In this document: positions 52,095-60,989 of the stretch, piece after piece | How the letters are laid out: every line of letters begins with the position of its first letter | Numbering within the stretch: position 1 is the first letter of the stretch | Assembly: GCA_043757265.1 (NCBI GenBank) | Contig: JAYUQP010000067.1 | Coordinates: 1 to 64,000 of the forward strand | Source: JANPLN01 sp043757265 | GTDB taxonomy: Bacteria; Bdellovibrionota; Bdellovibrionia; Bdellovibrionales; JAGQZY01 | Reading direction: 5' to 3' | DNA length: 64,000 nucleotides | Made by a program: the position numbers and the translations under genes | Notes under the pieces: model-generated | Told to the model about the DNA's origin: nothing | Seen by the model: the letters and a program-made list of their open reading frames with translations, nothing else | The model's database searches: none

Positions 52095-53333
52095 ATGCTG
52101 ATTGGCAACGATATGTCGAATCCCCTGCGCTCTCTCTATGTCGATTTAAACTCTTTTTTTGCCTCTTGCGAACAGCAGGACAACCCTGACCTGCGTGGCA
52201 AGCCCGTGGCCGTGGTTCCGATGCTCGCCGACTCCACGGCAGTAATTGCAGCCAGTTACGAAGCAAAAGCCTTCGGGATAAAAACCAACACTCGCGTGAG
52301 CGACGCAAAAAGAATGTGCCCCAGGCTTATTTTGATTGAAGCAAGCCACGGCAGATACGTAAAGTTTCACCATGCCGTGATCCAGGCCATCGATAAAATC
52401 TTACCCGTCGCTGCAGTTTGTTCCATCGACGAGATCGCCTGCGAGCTCACCGGCAGTCAACAGCAAATAGAAAAGGCCAGCTTTTTAGCAAATGAGATAA
52501 AAAAAGTTCTCGCGCAGGATGTGGGCGAATTTATCAAGGCCTCCATCGGCGTCGCACCTAATTTTTTAGTCGCCAAAATTGCCTGCGATATGCAAAAGCC
52601 CGATGGACTGACCGTCATCGAAGACTATGAGCTGCCTCATCGCTTGTTTCAGCTTCAGCTGCAAGACATTCCCGGCATCGGAAAGCGGATGGACGAGCGT
52701 TTAAAAAATCAAGGGGTCCACACCATGATTGACCTTCTTTCGAGCGGCGAGCAAAAAATGCGCGGTCTTTGGGGAAGTGTGCACGGTGCGCGCTTGCATC
52801 ATCTGTTAAACGGCGGCTGGATTGACCTGCAAAAAGAATCGCCCCCGAAATCCATTGGACACTCCCATGTGCTCCCTCCCGTGGAGCGCCACACGGCAGG
52901 GGCACTCACCGTCGCCCATAAACTTTTGTGGAAGGCAGCTGTTCGCTTGCGCGCAAAAAAAATGATGGCGCGAAAACTCAGTTTATCTTTGCGCTACCTC
53001 GACGGGGATCGGTTTTTTCAAGACATCGGCTTTGAAGGGACGCAAGATTCAAGTTTTCTTCTAAAGCAAATCAATGCGCTTTACGAAAACTCGTTTCACA
53101 AAAAAAAGCCGGTAAAAGTATCCATTGTCCTATTCGATTTTATTTCTGAGTACGAACATCAGCTATCGCTGTTTACCAATAACAGCCGGGCACAAAAAAC
53201 CTTTAAAGCCGTGGACGAAATCAACGCCCGCTATGGAAAAAACACAATTTACGTAGGCTCTTTGCATGAAAAGATGGAAGCCGCTCCCACCCGCATCGCT
53301 TTTCAACGCATTCCAGGCTTAGACGAAGTTTAA
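52095..53333 (+). CDS. Y-family DNA polymerase (Pol IV/UmuC-like)
   Basis: The protein has 412 residues. The palm motifs are LYVDLNSFFASCEQ, with the first catalytic Asp, and CSIDEIACEL, with the second acidic pair in the usual S-x-DE position. The thumb motif IPGIGKRMDERLKNQG and a little-finger domain follow. It copies damaged DNA in translesion synthesis. It ends without an obvious beta-clamp-binding peptide beyond HQLSLFTNN, whose QLSLF resembles the clamp motif QLxLF and lies internally at about residue 361. The start may be the ATG at 52095 or, six codons later, at 52113. No LexA box is seen. Confidence 0.88.
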   Translation: MLIGNDMSNPLRSLYVDLNSFFASCEQQDNPDLRGKPVAVVPMLADSTAVIAASYEAKAFGIKTNTRVSDAKRMCPRLILIEASHGRYVKFHHAVIQAIDKILPVAAVCSIDEIACELTGSQQQIEKASFLANEIKKVLAQDVGEFIKASIGVAPNFLVAKIACDMQKPDGLTVIEDYELPHRLFQLQLQDIPGIGKRMDERLKNQGVHTMIDLLSSGEQKMRGLWGSVHGARLHHLLNGGWIDLQKESPPKSIGHSHVLPPVERHTAGALTVAHKLLWKAAVRLRAKKMMARKLSLSLRYLDGDRFFQDIGFEGTQDSSFLLKQINALYENSFHKKKPVKVSIVLFDFISEYEHQLSLFTNNSRAQKTFKAVDEINARYGKNTIYVGSLHEKMEAAPTRIAFQRIPGLDEV

Positions 53334-53362
53334 ATGCACGCGACAGATATCTGATATCTCAG

Positions 53363-53441
53363 AAAGGTACCAAGTACCTTTTCCGGTGATATATGCGATC
53401 TCACCTCATCCACGTGCGCGGAAAAGGTACTTGGTACCTTT
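53363..53441. repeat. Perfect 23-bp inverted repeat with GTACC palindromes
   Basis: Arms 53363-53385 and 53419-53441 are exact reverse complements, separated by 33 bases. Each arm itself contains GGTACCAAGTACC-like symmetry and an A or T run. A third copy of the TTGGTACCTTTT core lies at 53498-53509, across the end of the minus-strand gene. It is likely a bidirectional terminator for the convergent genes. Confidence 0.75.
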
Positions 53442-53507
53442 TTACGCGCGCGGAACAGGAACGCTGCCGCCCGACCGTCCGAGATGCTCGCTGCGGCTTG
53501 GTACCTT

Positions 53508-54611
53508 TTAATTCGCAAAGAGCACACGGCACTGGCGGCCAAAGCCCCGACCAGAGGATTGCACATCGGTGACAATTTTCAAAACTTCAGACTGATTGGA
53601 AAGGTCTGTAATACTTTGCAGGATATGTTCGACATCGAGGACGATGGCACCAACCGATTTTCCCGCTCGATCTCGAACAACTTTCGTGACGATACCGACA
53701 AGCTCTCCGATCTCGTTAAAAACGCCGCCGCCCGCCATTGTTTTTTCAAACTCGCCCAGCAAAAAATATTGGATGTTTGTATCCAGATTCAGCACATATT
53801 TTCGTGAAATATTTTCTGACACCTTGTCGGACTGAACTTGCGAAAACACAAACGCCATCTTTGGAACACTTTCCGCAAGCGGCTTCGACACCCCCATTAC
53901 AAGAACTCGCGTTCCTACCGGGGTTGATTTGGTAAGTGGAAGTTTTTGCAGGCGCGCGGTTTTCAACGGCCCAAGCGCTGGTCGGCTGGCAATCGGCGTA
54001 TCAATGGCCTCACGCACAGTGTACTTCGCATCCAAGTTGGTTTCACCGACTGCGATGTCTACAGTGTTTCCGGTCATCAGGTAAAGCCCAAAATTCATAA
54101 CCTGATCTCGCATGATCAAAGATTCGTTCACCGTGTAAGGAGGATGAAACATTGATAGGCCATACCAGCCTTTTGAGGTCACGCTATTTTCGCCTCGCCA
54201 AGCAGGCAAAACGACGTGTGACTTCTCATCGACGATGGATCCAATGGGATTGCCGTGCGGCTGATCAAGTGAAATACGAGTCACATTTAACAACTCAAAA
54301 TTATTGTACATAAGCACGTGGCCCGCCGTTAAAATGATCGGCTGATTTTTTTTATTGAATCCTAAAATTACACCGCTTGCGGTTTGCTCTGTGGCCAACA
54401 GCTCCACCATATACGGGCGAACTCGATCAATGAGTTGCTGGTAGCCTTCGGCGACATAAAGCTTTGCCTCTTCAACTGGAATAATGTCGTTGAGGAAAAA
54501 GTAGCCAAGCTGCGGCCGAGAGTCAGCGCGTTCACCATCAGCGCCAGACCCAACTTCAGCAGCTTGAACTTGTGCGCACCCTAACAAGAGAACAATAAAA
54601 TAGTTCCACAT
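53508..54611 (-). CDS. Trypsin-fold exported protein lacking the catalytic serine
   Basis: The protein has 367 residues with a signal peptide (MWNYFIVLLLGCAQVQA). It shows a chymotrypsin-like double beta-barrel. His98 is in ILTAGHVL and Asp185 in NTVDIAVG. The segment that should read G-D/N-S-G-G is TMAGGGVFNEIGELVGIV, so residue 293 is Ala (codon GCG) where the nucleophile belongs. The fold and the GELVGIVT substrate-pocket strand are intact. It is therefore predicted to be a pseudoprotease that may bind peptides without cutting them. I chose the ATG at 54611, which has GGAGG upstream, over the ATG at 54635. Confidence 0.8.
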   Translation of the reverse strand: MWNYFIVLLLGCAQVQAAEVGSGADGERADSRPQLGYFFLNDIIPVEEAKLYVAEGYQQLIDRVRPYMVELLATEQTASGVILGFNKKNQPIILTAGHVLMYNNFELLNVTRISLDQPHGNPIGSIVDEKSHVVLPAWRGENSVTSKGWYGLSMFHPPYTVNESLIMRDQVMNFGLYLMTGNTVDIAVGETNLDAKYTVREAIDTPIASRPALGPLKTARLQKLPLTKSTPVGTRVLVMGVSKPLAESVPKMAFVFSQVQSDKVSENISRKYVLNLDTNIQYFLLGEFEKTMAGGGVFNEIGELVGIVTKVVRDRAGKSVGAIVLDVEHILQSITDLSNQSEVLKIVTDVQSSGRGFGRQCRVLFAN

Positions 54612-54776
54612 AAAAAGCCCTCCGAAATGTAACATTACGTCTCGGTAACACTGGTCTTAAAAAACTTCCAATTTTCTTTGTGGGGTGTATAAAATCTATC
54701 TTTCAGAATGGCGGCTCGCTGAGACGTGGTTTGCTGGGATTAACTGGCTAAAATTTGCTGCTTGTAGAACCAACAC

Positions 54777-56396
54777 CTAGATTTTGAGACCTGAACTGAA
54801 AGGAGATCCAAAGACCACGCCTTCGTTCTCTTTTTCAAGCCACTTCATATCCCACTCGTTGTCGACGAGGATCACTGGCTGATCGTTCATGTCTCGATAA
54901 ACTATGTTCACGCCTTTTATATCCGTGCAGGGCTTATCGTCCTTGCGTGGCCAGCGGGCCACGGTTTGGGTCATGCGCTGCATTTTGGTTTCAAGATTGT
55001 ACTCGTCCTCAAGACGATATTTAAGCACTTCAAACTGAAGCTCGCCGACCACGCCGATGAGCGGATCCTGCATGCCGACGATGGGATCAAAAAATAGCTG
55101 AATCGCCCCTTCTTCCGAAAGCTCTTTTAAGCCTTTTTGCAGCTTCTGCCGTTTTAAAGCATCAGTCACTGTCATTTTTGCAAACATCTCGGGTGAAAAT
55201 TTAGGGATGTCTTCGAAAAACAACGATTTGGTGGTGCTTACTGAATCACCGATTTGAAAATTTCCGCTGTCGCTCACCCCAATGATGTCGCCCGCGTAGG
55301 CGGCGTCGATGGTCTCGCGATCCTGTGCGGTAAACTGATTGGAATGGGAAAGACGAAGTTCCCGATTCAACCTGTGATGCTGCACCTTCATTCCACGTTG
55401 GAACTCACCTGAGCAAATTCGCATAAAGGCGATGCGATCGCGATGCTTGCGGTCCATGTTGGCCTGAATTTTAAAAATAAATCCCGAAAAGTAATCCTCG
55501 TATGGGTTTACCGTACGCCCGTCTTTGGTTTGATGGGCTCCGGGAGGGGGCGCCCAGCGGGTAAAATAATCTAAAAATAAATCCACGCCGAAATTCATCT
55601 TGGCACTGCCAAAAAATGCAGGCGAAATTTTACCTGCGTTAAACTCTTTGATATCAAATTCATCATTATCGGCATCGATCAACTGAATTTCTTCGAGCAC
55701 GCTTTCGTAGATGTCTCGGTGGAGCCATTCTTTCCAGCGCGGGTCTTTAAAATTAGACATCGGCACCACCTCGTACTCGACGGTTTGTTTACCGCCGTCA
55801 TCTTTGTTGGTGCTTTTTTTGTACAAGTAAACCTTTTTTGCAAGACGATCGTAGACGCCTTTAAAAAGTTCACCCACACCAAGGGGCCAGTTAACGGGAT
55901 AGCACCTCATTTTAAGGGTGGTTTCGATCTCGTCGATGAGTTCCAGGGGAGCTTTCCCTTCGCGATCGCACTTATTAATAAATGTAAAAATTGGAATTTT
56001 TCGATAGTTACAAACTTCGTAAAGTTTTTTTGTTCGATCTTCCACGCCTTTTGCAACATCGATCAACATCAGTGCGGTGTCAGCCGCCACGAGTGTTCTG
56101 TAGGTGTCTTCGGAGAAGTCTTTGTGGCCGGGAGTATCTAGTAAGTTAATTCGCAGGTTATTGTAATCAAAATTGATAACACTCGAGGTGATCGAAATGC
56201 CCCGCTCCTGCTCCATGGTCATCCAGTCCGAAGTGGCGGCTTTTGTGCCTTTTTTACCTTTAACTTCACCAGTTTCGCGTATCACGCCGCCGTGATAGAT
56301 CAGCTTTTCGGTGATCGTGGTTTTCCCGGCATCGGGATGTGAGATGATCGCGAATGTGCGTCGTTTTTTGATTTGTTCCTGTATTAACTGAGACAT
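54777..56396 (-). CDS. prfC: Peptide chain release factor 3
   Basis: The protein has 539 residues, close to the normal length of RF3. The G domain carries SHPDAGKT (G1), SVINFDYNNLRINLLDTPGHKDFSEDTYR (G2 and G3) and NKCDREG (G4). The RF3-specific WPLGVGELFKGVYDR region and the C-terminal domain III follow. It recycles RF1 and RF2 from the ribosome by GTP hydrolysis. It is divergent from trhO with a 69-bp gap. Confidence 0.95.
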   Translation of the reverse strand: MSQLIQEQIKKRRTFAIISHPDAGKTTITEKLIYHGGVIRETGEVKGKKGTKAATSDWMTMEQERGISITSSVINFDYNNLRINLLDTPGHKDFSEDTYRTLVAADTALMLIDVAKGVEDRTKKLYEVCNYRKIPIFTFINKCDREGKAPLELIDEIETTLKMRCYPVNWPLGVGELFKGVYDRLAKKVYLYKKSTNKDDGGKQTVEYEVVPMSNFKDPRWKEWLHRDIYESVLEEIQLIDADNDEFDIKEFNAGKISPAFFGSAKMNFGVDLFLDYFTRWAPPPGAHQTKDGRTVNPYEDYFSGFIFKIQANMDRKHRDRIAFMRICSGEFQRGMKVQHHRLNRELRLSHSNQFTAQDRETIDAAYAGDIIGVSDSGNFQIGDSVSTTKSLFFEDIPKFSPEMFAKMTVTDALKRQKLQKGLKELSEEGAIQLFFDPIVGMQDPLIGVVGELQFEVLKYRLEDEYNLETKMQRMTQTVARWPRKDDKPCTDIKGVNIVYRDMNDQPVILVDNEWDMKWLEKENEGVVFGSPFSSGLKI

Positions 56397-56465
56397 AAGT
56401 GCACGAAGCTAGCAGCTCACGCCCCTCTAGACAATCTTTCAAAAAAGTATTAAAAGTTTGAGTCA

Positions 56466-57395
56466 ATGCAGCAATTCACTATCAAAACTTTTTACGCATT
56501 CAGCCCGCTTTCCGAATCATCGCTTGCTAACATGAGCCAGATGCTTGCGCAAAAAGCCGCCGAAACCAATATCATTGGTCTGATGATACTGGGCAAAGAA
56601 GGTTTCAACACCACTCTAGCGAGTACGAACGAATCCGCTCTTGATGAATTTATTCTCGAAATCAAAACGGTGATCGGCATTGTGGAAACGTCCCTGATCA
56701 AAAAAAGTTCAAGCGACAAGCGCCCGTTTCGCAGATTTGACGTCAAAGTTCGCGATGAGATCGTGACCTTTGAACGCGCGGAGTTTGTTCCAAAGGGCGA
56801 ACACCGTCATTTATCGCCCGCAGATTGGAACACGTACCTTGACCGCGACGATGTGGTGGTGATCGATACGCGAAATTATTACGAGACTGAGATTGGAAAA
56901 TTTAAAAACGCTTTAGACTTTGAAATTGAAGAATTCGTTGAGTTTTCTGATAAAATAAAAACGCTCGACACTGATCGCGAAAAGCCACATTTGATTTACT
57001 GCACCGGCGGCATCCGCTGCGAAAAAGCGATTTACGAAATGGAAGCCCAGGGGTTTAAAAATGTGTTTCAGCTTGAGGGTGGAATTCTTAATTATCTTGA
57101 GCAGTATCCGGATAAAAACTTCGATGGCGAGTGTTTTGTATTTGATTCGCGCGTGGCCGTGGATCAAAAACTTCAGCCGTCACAACAGTATTCGCTGTGC
57201 CCGCACTGCGGGGATATTTCGAGCGAAGCTCAAGATTGCCTGAAATGCGACCATCATTTCTTACTTTGCAAAAAGTGTTTGGAAAAATCAGCGGAAGACA
57301 CAACCCTTAAAACCTGCTCCAAAAACTGCCGTCATCATTATAAATTGCGCCCCGACCGCAAAGGTCCACATCAGAAACAATTTTACACCGATTAG
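56466..57395 (+). CDS. trhO: Oxygen-dependent tRNA uridine(34) hydroxylase TrhO (rhodanese domain)
   Basis: The protein has 309 residues. The N-terminal acylphosphatase-like UPF0176 domain includes FYAFSPLSE. The central rhodanese domain has DDVVVIDTRNYYETEIGKFKNA and the active-site Cys in YCTGGIRCEKA. A C-terminal cysteine-rich region (CPHCGDISSEAQDCLKCDHHFLLCKKC) would bind zinc. TrhO hydroxylates U34 of several tRNAs as the first step to cmo5U. The start codon has no strong ribosome binding site. Confidence 0.9.
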   Translation: MQQFTIKTFYAFSPLSESSLANMSQMLAQKAAETNIIGLMILGKEGFNTTLASTNESALDEFILEIKTVIGIVETSLIKKSSSDKRPFRRFDVKVRDEIVTFERAEFVPKGEHRHLSPADWNTYLDRDDVVVIDTRNYYETEIGKFKNALDFEIEEFVEFSDKIKTLDTDREKPHLIYCTGGIRCEKAIYEMEAQGFKNVFQLEGGILNYLEQYPDKNFDGECFVFDSRVAVDQKLQPSQQYSLCPHCGDISSEAQDCLKCDHHFLLCKKCLEKSAEDTTLKTCSKNCRHHYKLRPDRKGPHQKQFYTD

Positions 57396-57420
57396 TTGCA
57401 ATTCTAACGAAAATTGCGAA

Positions 57421-57837
57421 TCAAACGAAGGCTAATAGAACTATCAGTGACCACATCAAAAGAAGACACAACCAGCCCGCAACGTAGGCCAACATACGAA
57501 GGCGCACATTGTTTGATCCCAAGTGCACATAGCTATGCACCATTCTCGTCAAGATAAAGCCCCAAGCCAAAAGGCTGAGGTACGACGAGCTGTAAAGCGG
57601 CATGGTTTGCGCGGCTACAAGGGTGATCAGAAACAGTACCGGCAGTTGAAACTGATTATCAAAGTGGCGGCCGAAAATGATTACTTTTTCTGGAACCGGA
57701 TGTTTTGATGCATCGTAAGTGCGAAAGTGGCCAACGCTAAGTTCCTTATTTTTAATCGCGCGAAAACGCACAATAAAATTACAGATACCCATCGCAAAAA
57801 TATAAAAAATCATTACGGCAATTTGATTGAGAAACAT
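57421..57837 (-). CDS. MAPEG-family membrane protein
   Basis: The protein has 138 residues with four transmembrane helices. Helix 1 is followed by FRAIKNKELSVGHFR, then RHFDNQFQLPVLFLITLVAAQ, then LAWGFILTRMVHSYVHLGSNNVRLR. This is the usual layout of membrane-associated eicosanoid/glutathione metabolism proteins. Bacterial members are often of unknown substrate; some use glutathione. It converges on trhO. CAAGGAGATTATAA precedes the ATG. Confidence 0.85.
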   Translation of the reverse strand: MFLNQIAVMIFYIFAMGICNFIVRFRAIKNKELSVGHFRTYDASKHPVPEKVIIFGRHFDNQFQLPVLFLITLVAAQTMPLYSSSYLSLLAWGFILTRMVHSYVHLGSNNVRLRMLAYVAGWLCLLLMWSLIVLLAFV

Positions 57838-57939
57838 TTATAATCTCCTTGAGGTAAAAAATCCTTCCAAGTAAAGTCTATTTTAAAAAGTCATGCAATC
57901 TTCTTTTGCTCTGGGCGACCAGCTCAGTTATGGTGCACC

Positions 57940-59403
57940 ATGATTTCCACTTCTCCGATAAAAGATACCACCGCCGTTTTAGTTTCCATTCAACTTCCTA
58001 ATGTTTCAGACCATGAGGTTGAGGGCTCGCTTGCCGAGCTTGGCCGTTTGGTAAGCACCATGGGAGCGCGAGTGATCGGCCAGATGGTGCAGCGCCGATC
58101 CACCGAGCGCGGGCTCACTGTTCTTGGCGATGGTAAGCTGAAAGAGCTTGCCCGCTGGACAGGTGGTTCGGGTACCGTGGGACCAGGCTTCGTGAAGAAA
58201 AAGCATAAAGCTGCACTGAAGTTTGAAGGCGAAGATTCCAATGACAACGACGACAACAGTATTGACGAAGAGCTTGGCGAAACGGACGATTCTGCTACGG
58301 AATCAGCGGACAGCGATGCCGTTGAGGGCGCCTCAGCTACAAAAGCTCCAACAGAACTTGCCAAGGTTGTCATTTTTGATTGCGATCTTTCCCCCTCACA
58401 ACTTCGTAATGTCGAAAGCGCTGTAGGCGTAAAAGTCTACGACCGCACGGGTGTGATTATCGAAATTTTTAGTCGCCACGCCCGCACCAAGGCGGCGAAG
58501 CTGCAGGTAGAGATCGCCCGTTTGGCTTATCTCGCTCCCCGCATTCGCGAAACTGGCGCCAAAGACGATCGCCAGGAAGGCGGCGGCGGAAAAGGTTCTG
58601 GAGAAACTAGCATCGAACTCGACAAGCGAAACATTCGCGATCGCATCAAAGAACTTAAAGAAGAACTTGCAGCAATCGCTGATGAGCAAAACGTTCGCCG
58701 CGCCCGCCGTGGCCAAGAAATCTCTGTGGCGCTCGTCGGCTATACAAACGCCGGTAAGTCTTCTCTCATGCGCGCCCTTACCGGGAGCGATGTGATTGTG
58801 GCCGACAAACTTTTTGCCACACTTGACACCACAGTGCGCTCACTCCATCCCGAAACGGTGCCCAAAATTTTAATTTCCGACACCGTAGGGTTCATAAAAA
58901 AACTTCCGCACGATCTTGTAGCCTCGTTCAAGTCCACGCTCGACGAAGCGCTGAGTGCCTCGTTGTTGCTGTACGTTGTAGATTCTTCAGATCCTACATT
59001 TCGCTCGCAATTAGAAGTTACGAAAACTGTTTTAGGCGAAGTGGGCGCCAGCGAAATTCCCAGTTTATTAGTGCTCAACAAAGTGGATCGCCTACTTCCA
59101 GATACATTGGAAAAATTGAAGCAGGAATACCCCGATGCGTATTTTTTATCGGCAACCAACCCAAAGGACGTGGCCCAACTGCGCATCCGTTTGATAGAAA
59201 CCTTCGAAACCGAAATGGTAGAGGAGTCGCTATTTGTCCCGTATCAAGCCCAAGGAGCCATCGGCGAAATCCGCGGACGAATGAGGGTTCTTGCAGAGTC
59301 GTTTGACGAAAATGGCACCACGCTCAAAGTGCGCGCTTATGCCGAGGTGCTCGAGCGCTACAAAACCCGCTTCCAAAAACGCTCCCAAAACGAGGACTCT
59401 TAG
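57940..59403 (+). CDS. hflX: GTPase HflX with an acidic insertion
   Basis: The protein has 487 residues, longer than the usual 420-430. The N-terminal HflX domain is split by a roughly 60-residue insertion (about residues 74-137) that is rich in Asp, Glu and Ser. The family motif VVIFDCDLSPSQLRNVE follows. The G domain has GYTNAGKSS (G1, residues 267-275), DTVGF (G3, about 314) and NKVD (G4). HflX splits stalled ribosomes after heat or antibiotic stress. The gene is preceded by a weak TTGCTC-N17-TATGGT promoter (57906-57934) that ends five bases before the ATG. Confidence 0.93.
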   Translation: MISTSPIKDTTAVLVSIQLPNVSDHEVEGSLAELGRLVSTMGARVIGQMVQRRSTERGLTVLGDGKLKELARWTGGSGTVGPGFVKKKHKAALKFEGEDSNDNDDNSIDEELGETDDSATESADSDAVEGASATKAPTELAKVVIFDCDLSPSQLRNVESAVGVKVYDRTGVIIEIFSRHARTKAAKLQVEIARLAYLAPRIRETGAKDDRQEGGGGKGSGETSIELDKRNIRDRIKELKEELAAIADEQNVRRARRGQEISVALVGYTNAGKSSLMRALTGSDVIVADKLFATLDTTVRSLHPETVPKILISDTVGFIKKLPHDLVASFKSTLDEALSASLLLYVVDSSDPTFRSQLEVTKTVLGEVGASEIPSLLVLNKVDRLLPDTLEKLKQEYPDAYFLSATNPKDVAQLRIRLIETFETEMVEESLFVPYQAQGAIGEIRGRMRVLAESFDENGTTLKVRAYAEVLERYKTRFQKRSQNEDS

Positions 59404-59507
59404 CAATTAGTTAAGGTAAACGCGCGCTTCACCAAATCACCTTAAGTAGAAGCAATAACTGCCACTTTAGAACGCAAAATATTTCCAATAAAACAGTAAG
59501 ACGTCGG

Positions 59508-59536
59508 TTGACCTGTAGACACTAAGGCCCTATAAC
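59508..59536 (+). promoter_or_regulatory. Promoter of the initiator tRNA gene
   Basis: TTGACC (59508-59513), a 17-base spacer and TATAAC (59531-59536) form a strong sigma-70-type promoter. It lies 24 bases before the first base of the tRNA gene. Confidence 0.75.
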
Positions 59537-59560
59537 CAGGGGACATTAATCACTCGTTGT

Positions 59561-59637
<77 letters not shown>

Positions 59638-59680
59638 ATTTATACGAGTCCTTTAGTAAATCCAATACTTTAGCAGAAAA

Positions 59681-59715
59681 CGTCGTAGGTTATACGTCGT
59701 AGGCGTCGTAGGTTC
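59681..59715. repeat. Three copies of CGTCGTAGG, shared with the tRNA T-arm
   Basis: CGTCGTAGG occurs at 59681, 59695 and 59704. The last copy extends to GTCGTAGGTTC (59705-59715), identical to the T-arm of the tRNA at 59607-59617. The repeats lie between the tRNA and the integrase, where recombinase arm sites or a duplicated attachment core would be expected. Confidence 0.5.
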
Positions 59716-59766
59716 GGCCAGGGTTTGTCCTTCATTTGGTTTAATTTTTAACCGATAGGACAAGCA

Positions 59767-60903
59767 ATGAGATTATTAAAGCGAGAATTAAAATACTCCG
59801 GTTCAAATTCAGGAAGTTATTACGTTCGGGCACGCAAATCTGGGTGGTCTCTCTACCATCAAACTTTCAAGAATAATAAGAAGACAGACACTTTAGTTAA
59901 TCCACTGGCTTTCATCGAATTAGGGTTCATTTTTACGTGGAATCTAGAGGAAGCTAGGAAACGTTCTTCGATACTTAATAAAGAGAAAACACTTCACCAA
60001 GCAAAGGCGCGAAACGCAGCTTCAGTTTTGGACAGGATTGTAACCGTCGACAGTTTATTATTCCCCGAGGAAACCATTAGGCTGTTTCTCGAACGTACCG
60101 AACGGGAAAATGAAGGAACCGAATACCATCTTAAAAAGGTGTTTAGTCACTTCCTAAAAGTTCAGCGTCTCTGTAAAGATCTAGAAATGCTTCCCCATCA
60201 ATACAAAGAAAACGAAAAACTTATATATAAGTGGTTCGCTTCTCAAAAAGTTTCATTAGATTACACGCAGAAGCTTATAGCTCTACTGAACAAATGGGGT
60301 ACCTTTGTATCTCGTAAAGATGGAAGGTTCTTCGAACCGATTGCGCCTGTTCGTGGTTTGTCTAGACAACGAATCAGGGAATCTCATGAGGATAAGAAAG
60401 GTGTGCGCACCGAATCTGAAGTAATCTCCCCTGATATGTTAGAATTAAAAAAGACAAAATTGTCCCAAGAAAATTACAACTTTTTGTATATCACCGTGTG
60501 GTTTGGCTTAAGACCGTTCGAATTAAAGAGTATTAAAAACATAGATGTAAGAAGAAATACAGAGGGGCTAGAGTTCCTGGTAGTTTATCAGTCCAAACTG
60601 GTGACTTTGGAGAAGTCCAAGCGTTACAAGGCAATTCCAATACTACTCAAAGAGCAAAAGAAGGGGCTAGAAATAATCACTTCTGGTAAATTGAAAGCGC
60701 CTATATATAAAAAGATGAGAGAAGTTTTTGGTGAAGGATACGGACTTTACGCAGGACGTAAGGGATTCGCCGATTTAATGCTGAATAAAGGTTATGCAAT
60801 CGAAGATATAAGCCTGTGGCTTGGGCACTCAAGTATCGAAACAACGTGGTCGCACTACAAGAATAAGAATGTATTGAGCCTACCTTCTCCTAAGAAAAAA
60901 TAA
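59767..60903 (+). CDS. int: Tyrosine recombinase / phage-type integrase
   Basis: The protein has 378 residues. An N-terminal arm-binding region (about 1-110) and a SAM-like core-binding domain precede the catalytic domain. The first Arg is in GLRPFELKSI and the Lys is in TLEKSKRYKAIPI. The HxxR motif is present as YAGR (GLYAGRKGF), with Tyr instead of His. The second His is in LWLGHSSIETTW, and the nucleophilic Tyr in SHYKNK. It would integrate the element at the tRNA-Met gene. Codon use is AT-rich compared with the core genes upstream. AGGA lies before the ATG. Confidence 0.87.
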   Translation: MRLLKRELKYSGSNSGSYYVRARKSGWSLYHQTFKNNKKTDTLVNPLAFIELGFIFTWNLEEARKRSSILNKEKTLHQAKARNAASVLDRIVTVDSLLFPEETIRLFLERTERENEGTEYHLKKVFSHFLKVQRLCKDLEMLPHQYKENEKLIYKWFASQKVSLDYTQKLIALLNKWGTFVSRKDGRFFEPIAPVRGLSRQRIRESHEDKKGVRTESEVISPDMLELKKTKLSQENYNFLYITVWFGLRPFELKSIKNIDVRRNTEGLEFLVVYQSKLVTLEKSKRYKAIPILLKEQKKGLEIITSGKLKAPIYKKMREVFGEGYGLYAGRKGFADLMLNKGYAIEDISLWLGHSSIETTWSHYKNKNVLSLPSPKKK

Positions 60904-60989
60904 CTTCAATATCCAAAAATTCAAACTACAGGGAGCCGCCCACTCCCCTATTCCATCATTTATAAACTAAATGTTATTAAGGCAAAGTA
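60904..60989. other. Short gap between integrase and tape-measure genes
   Basis: A 5-bp GGGAG/CTCCC hairpin (60931-60947) is visible, without a T tract. AAGG stands before the next ATG. Confidence 0.3.
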
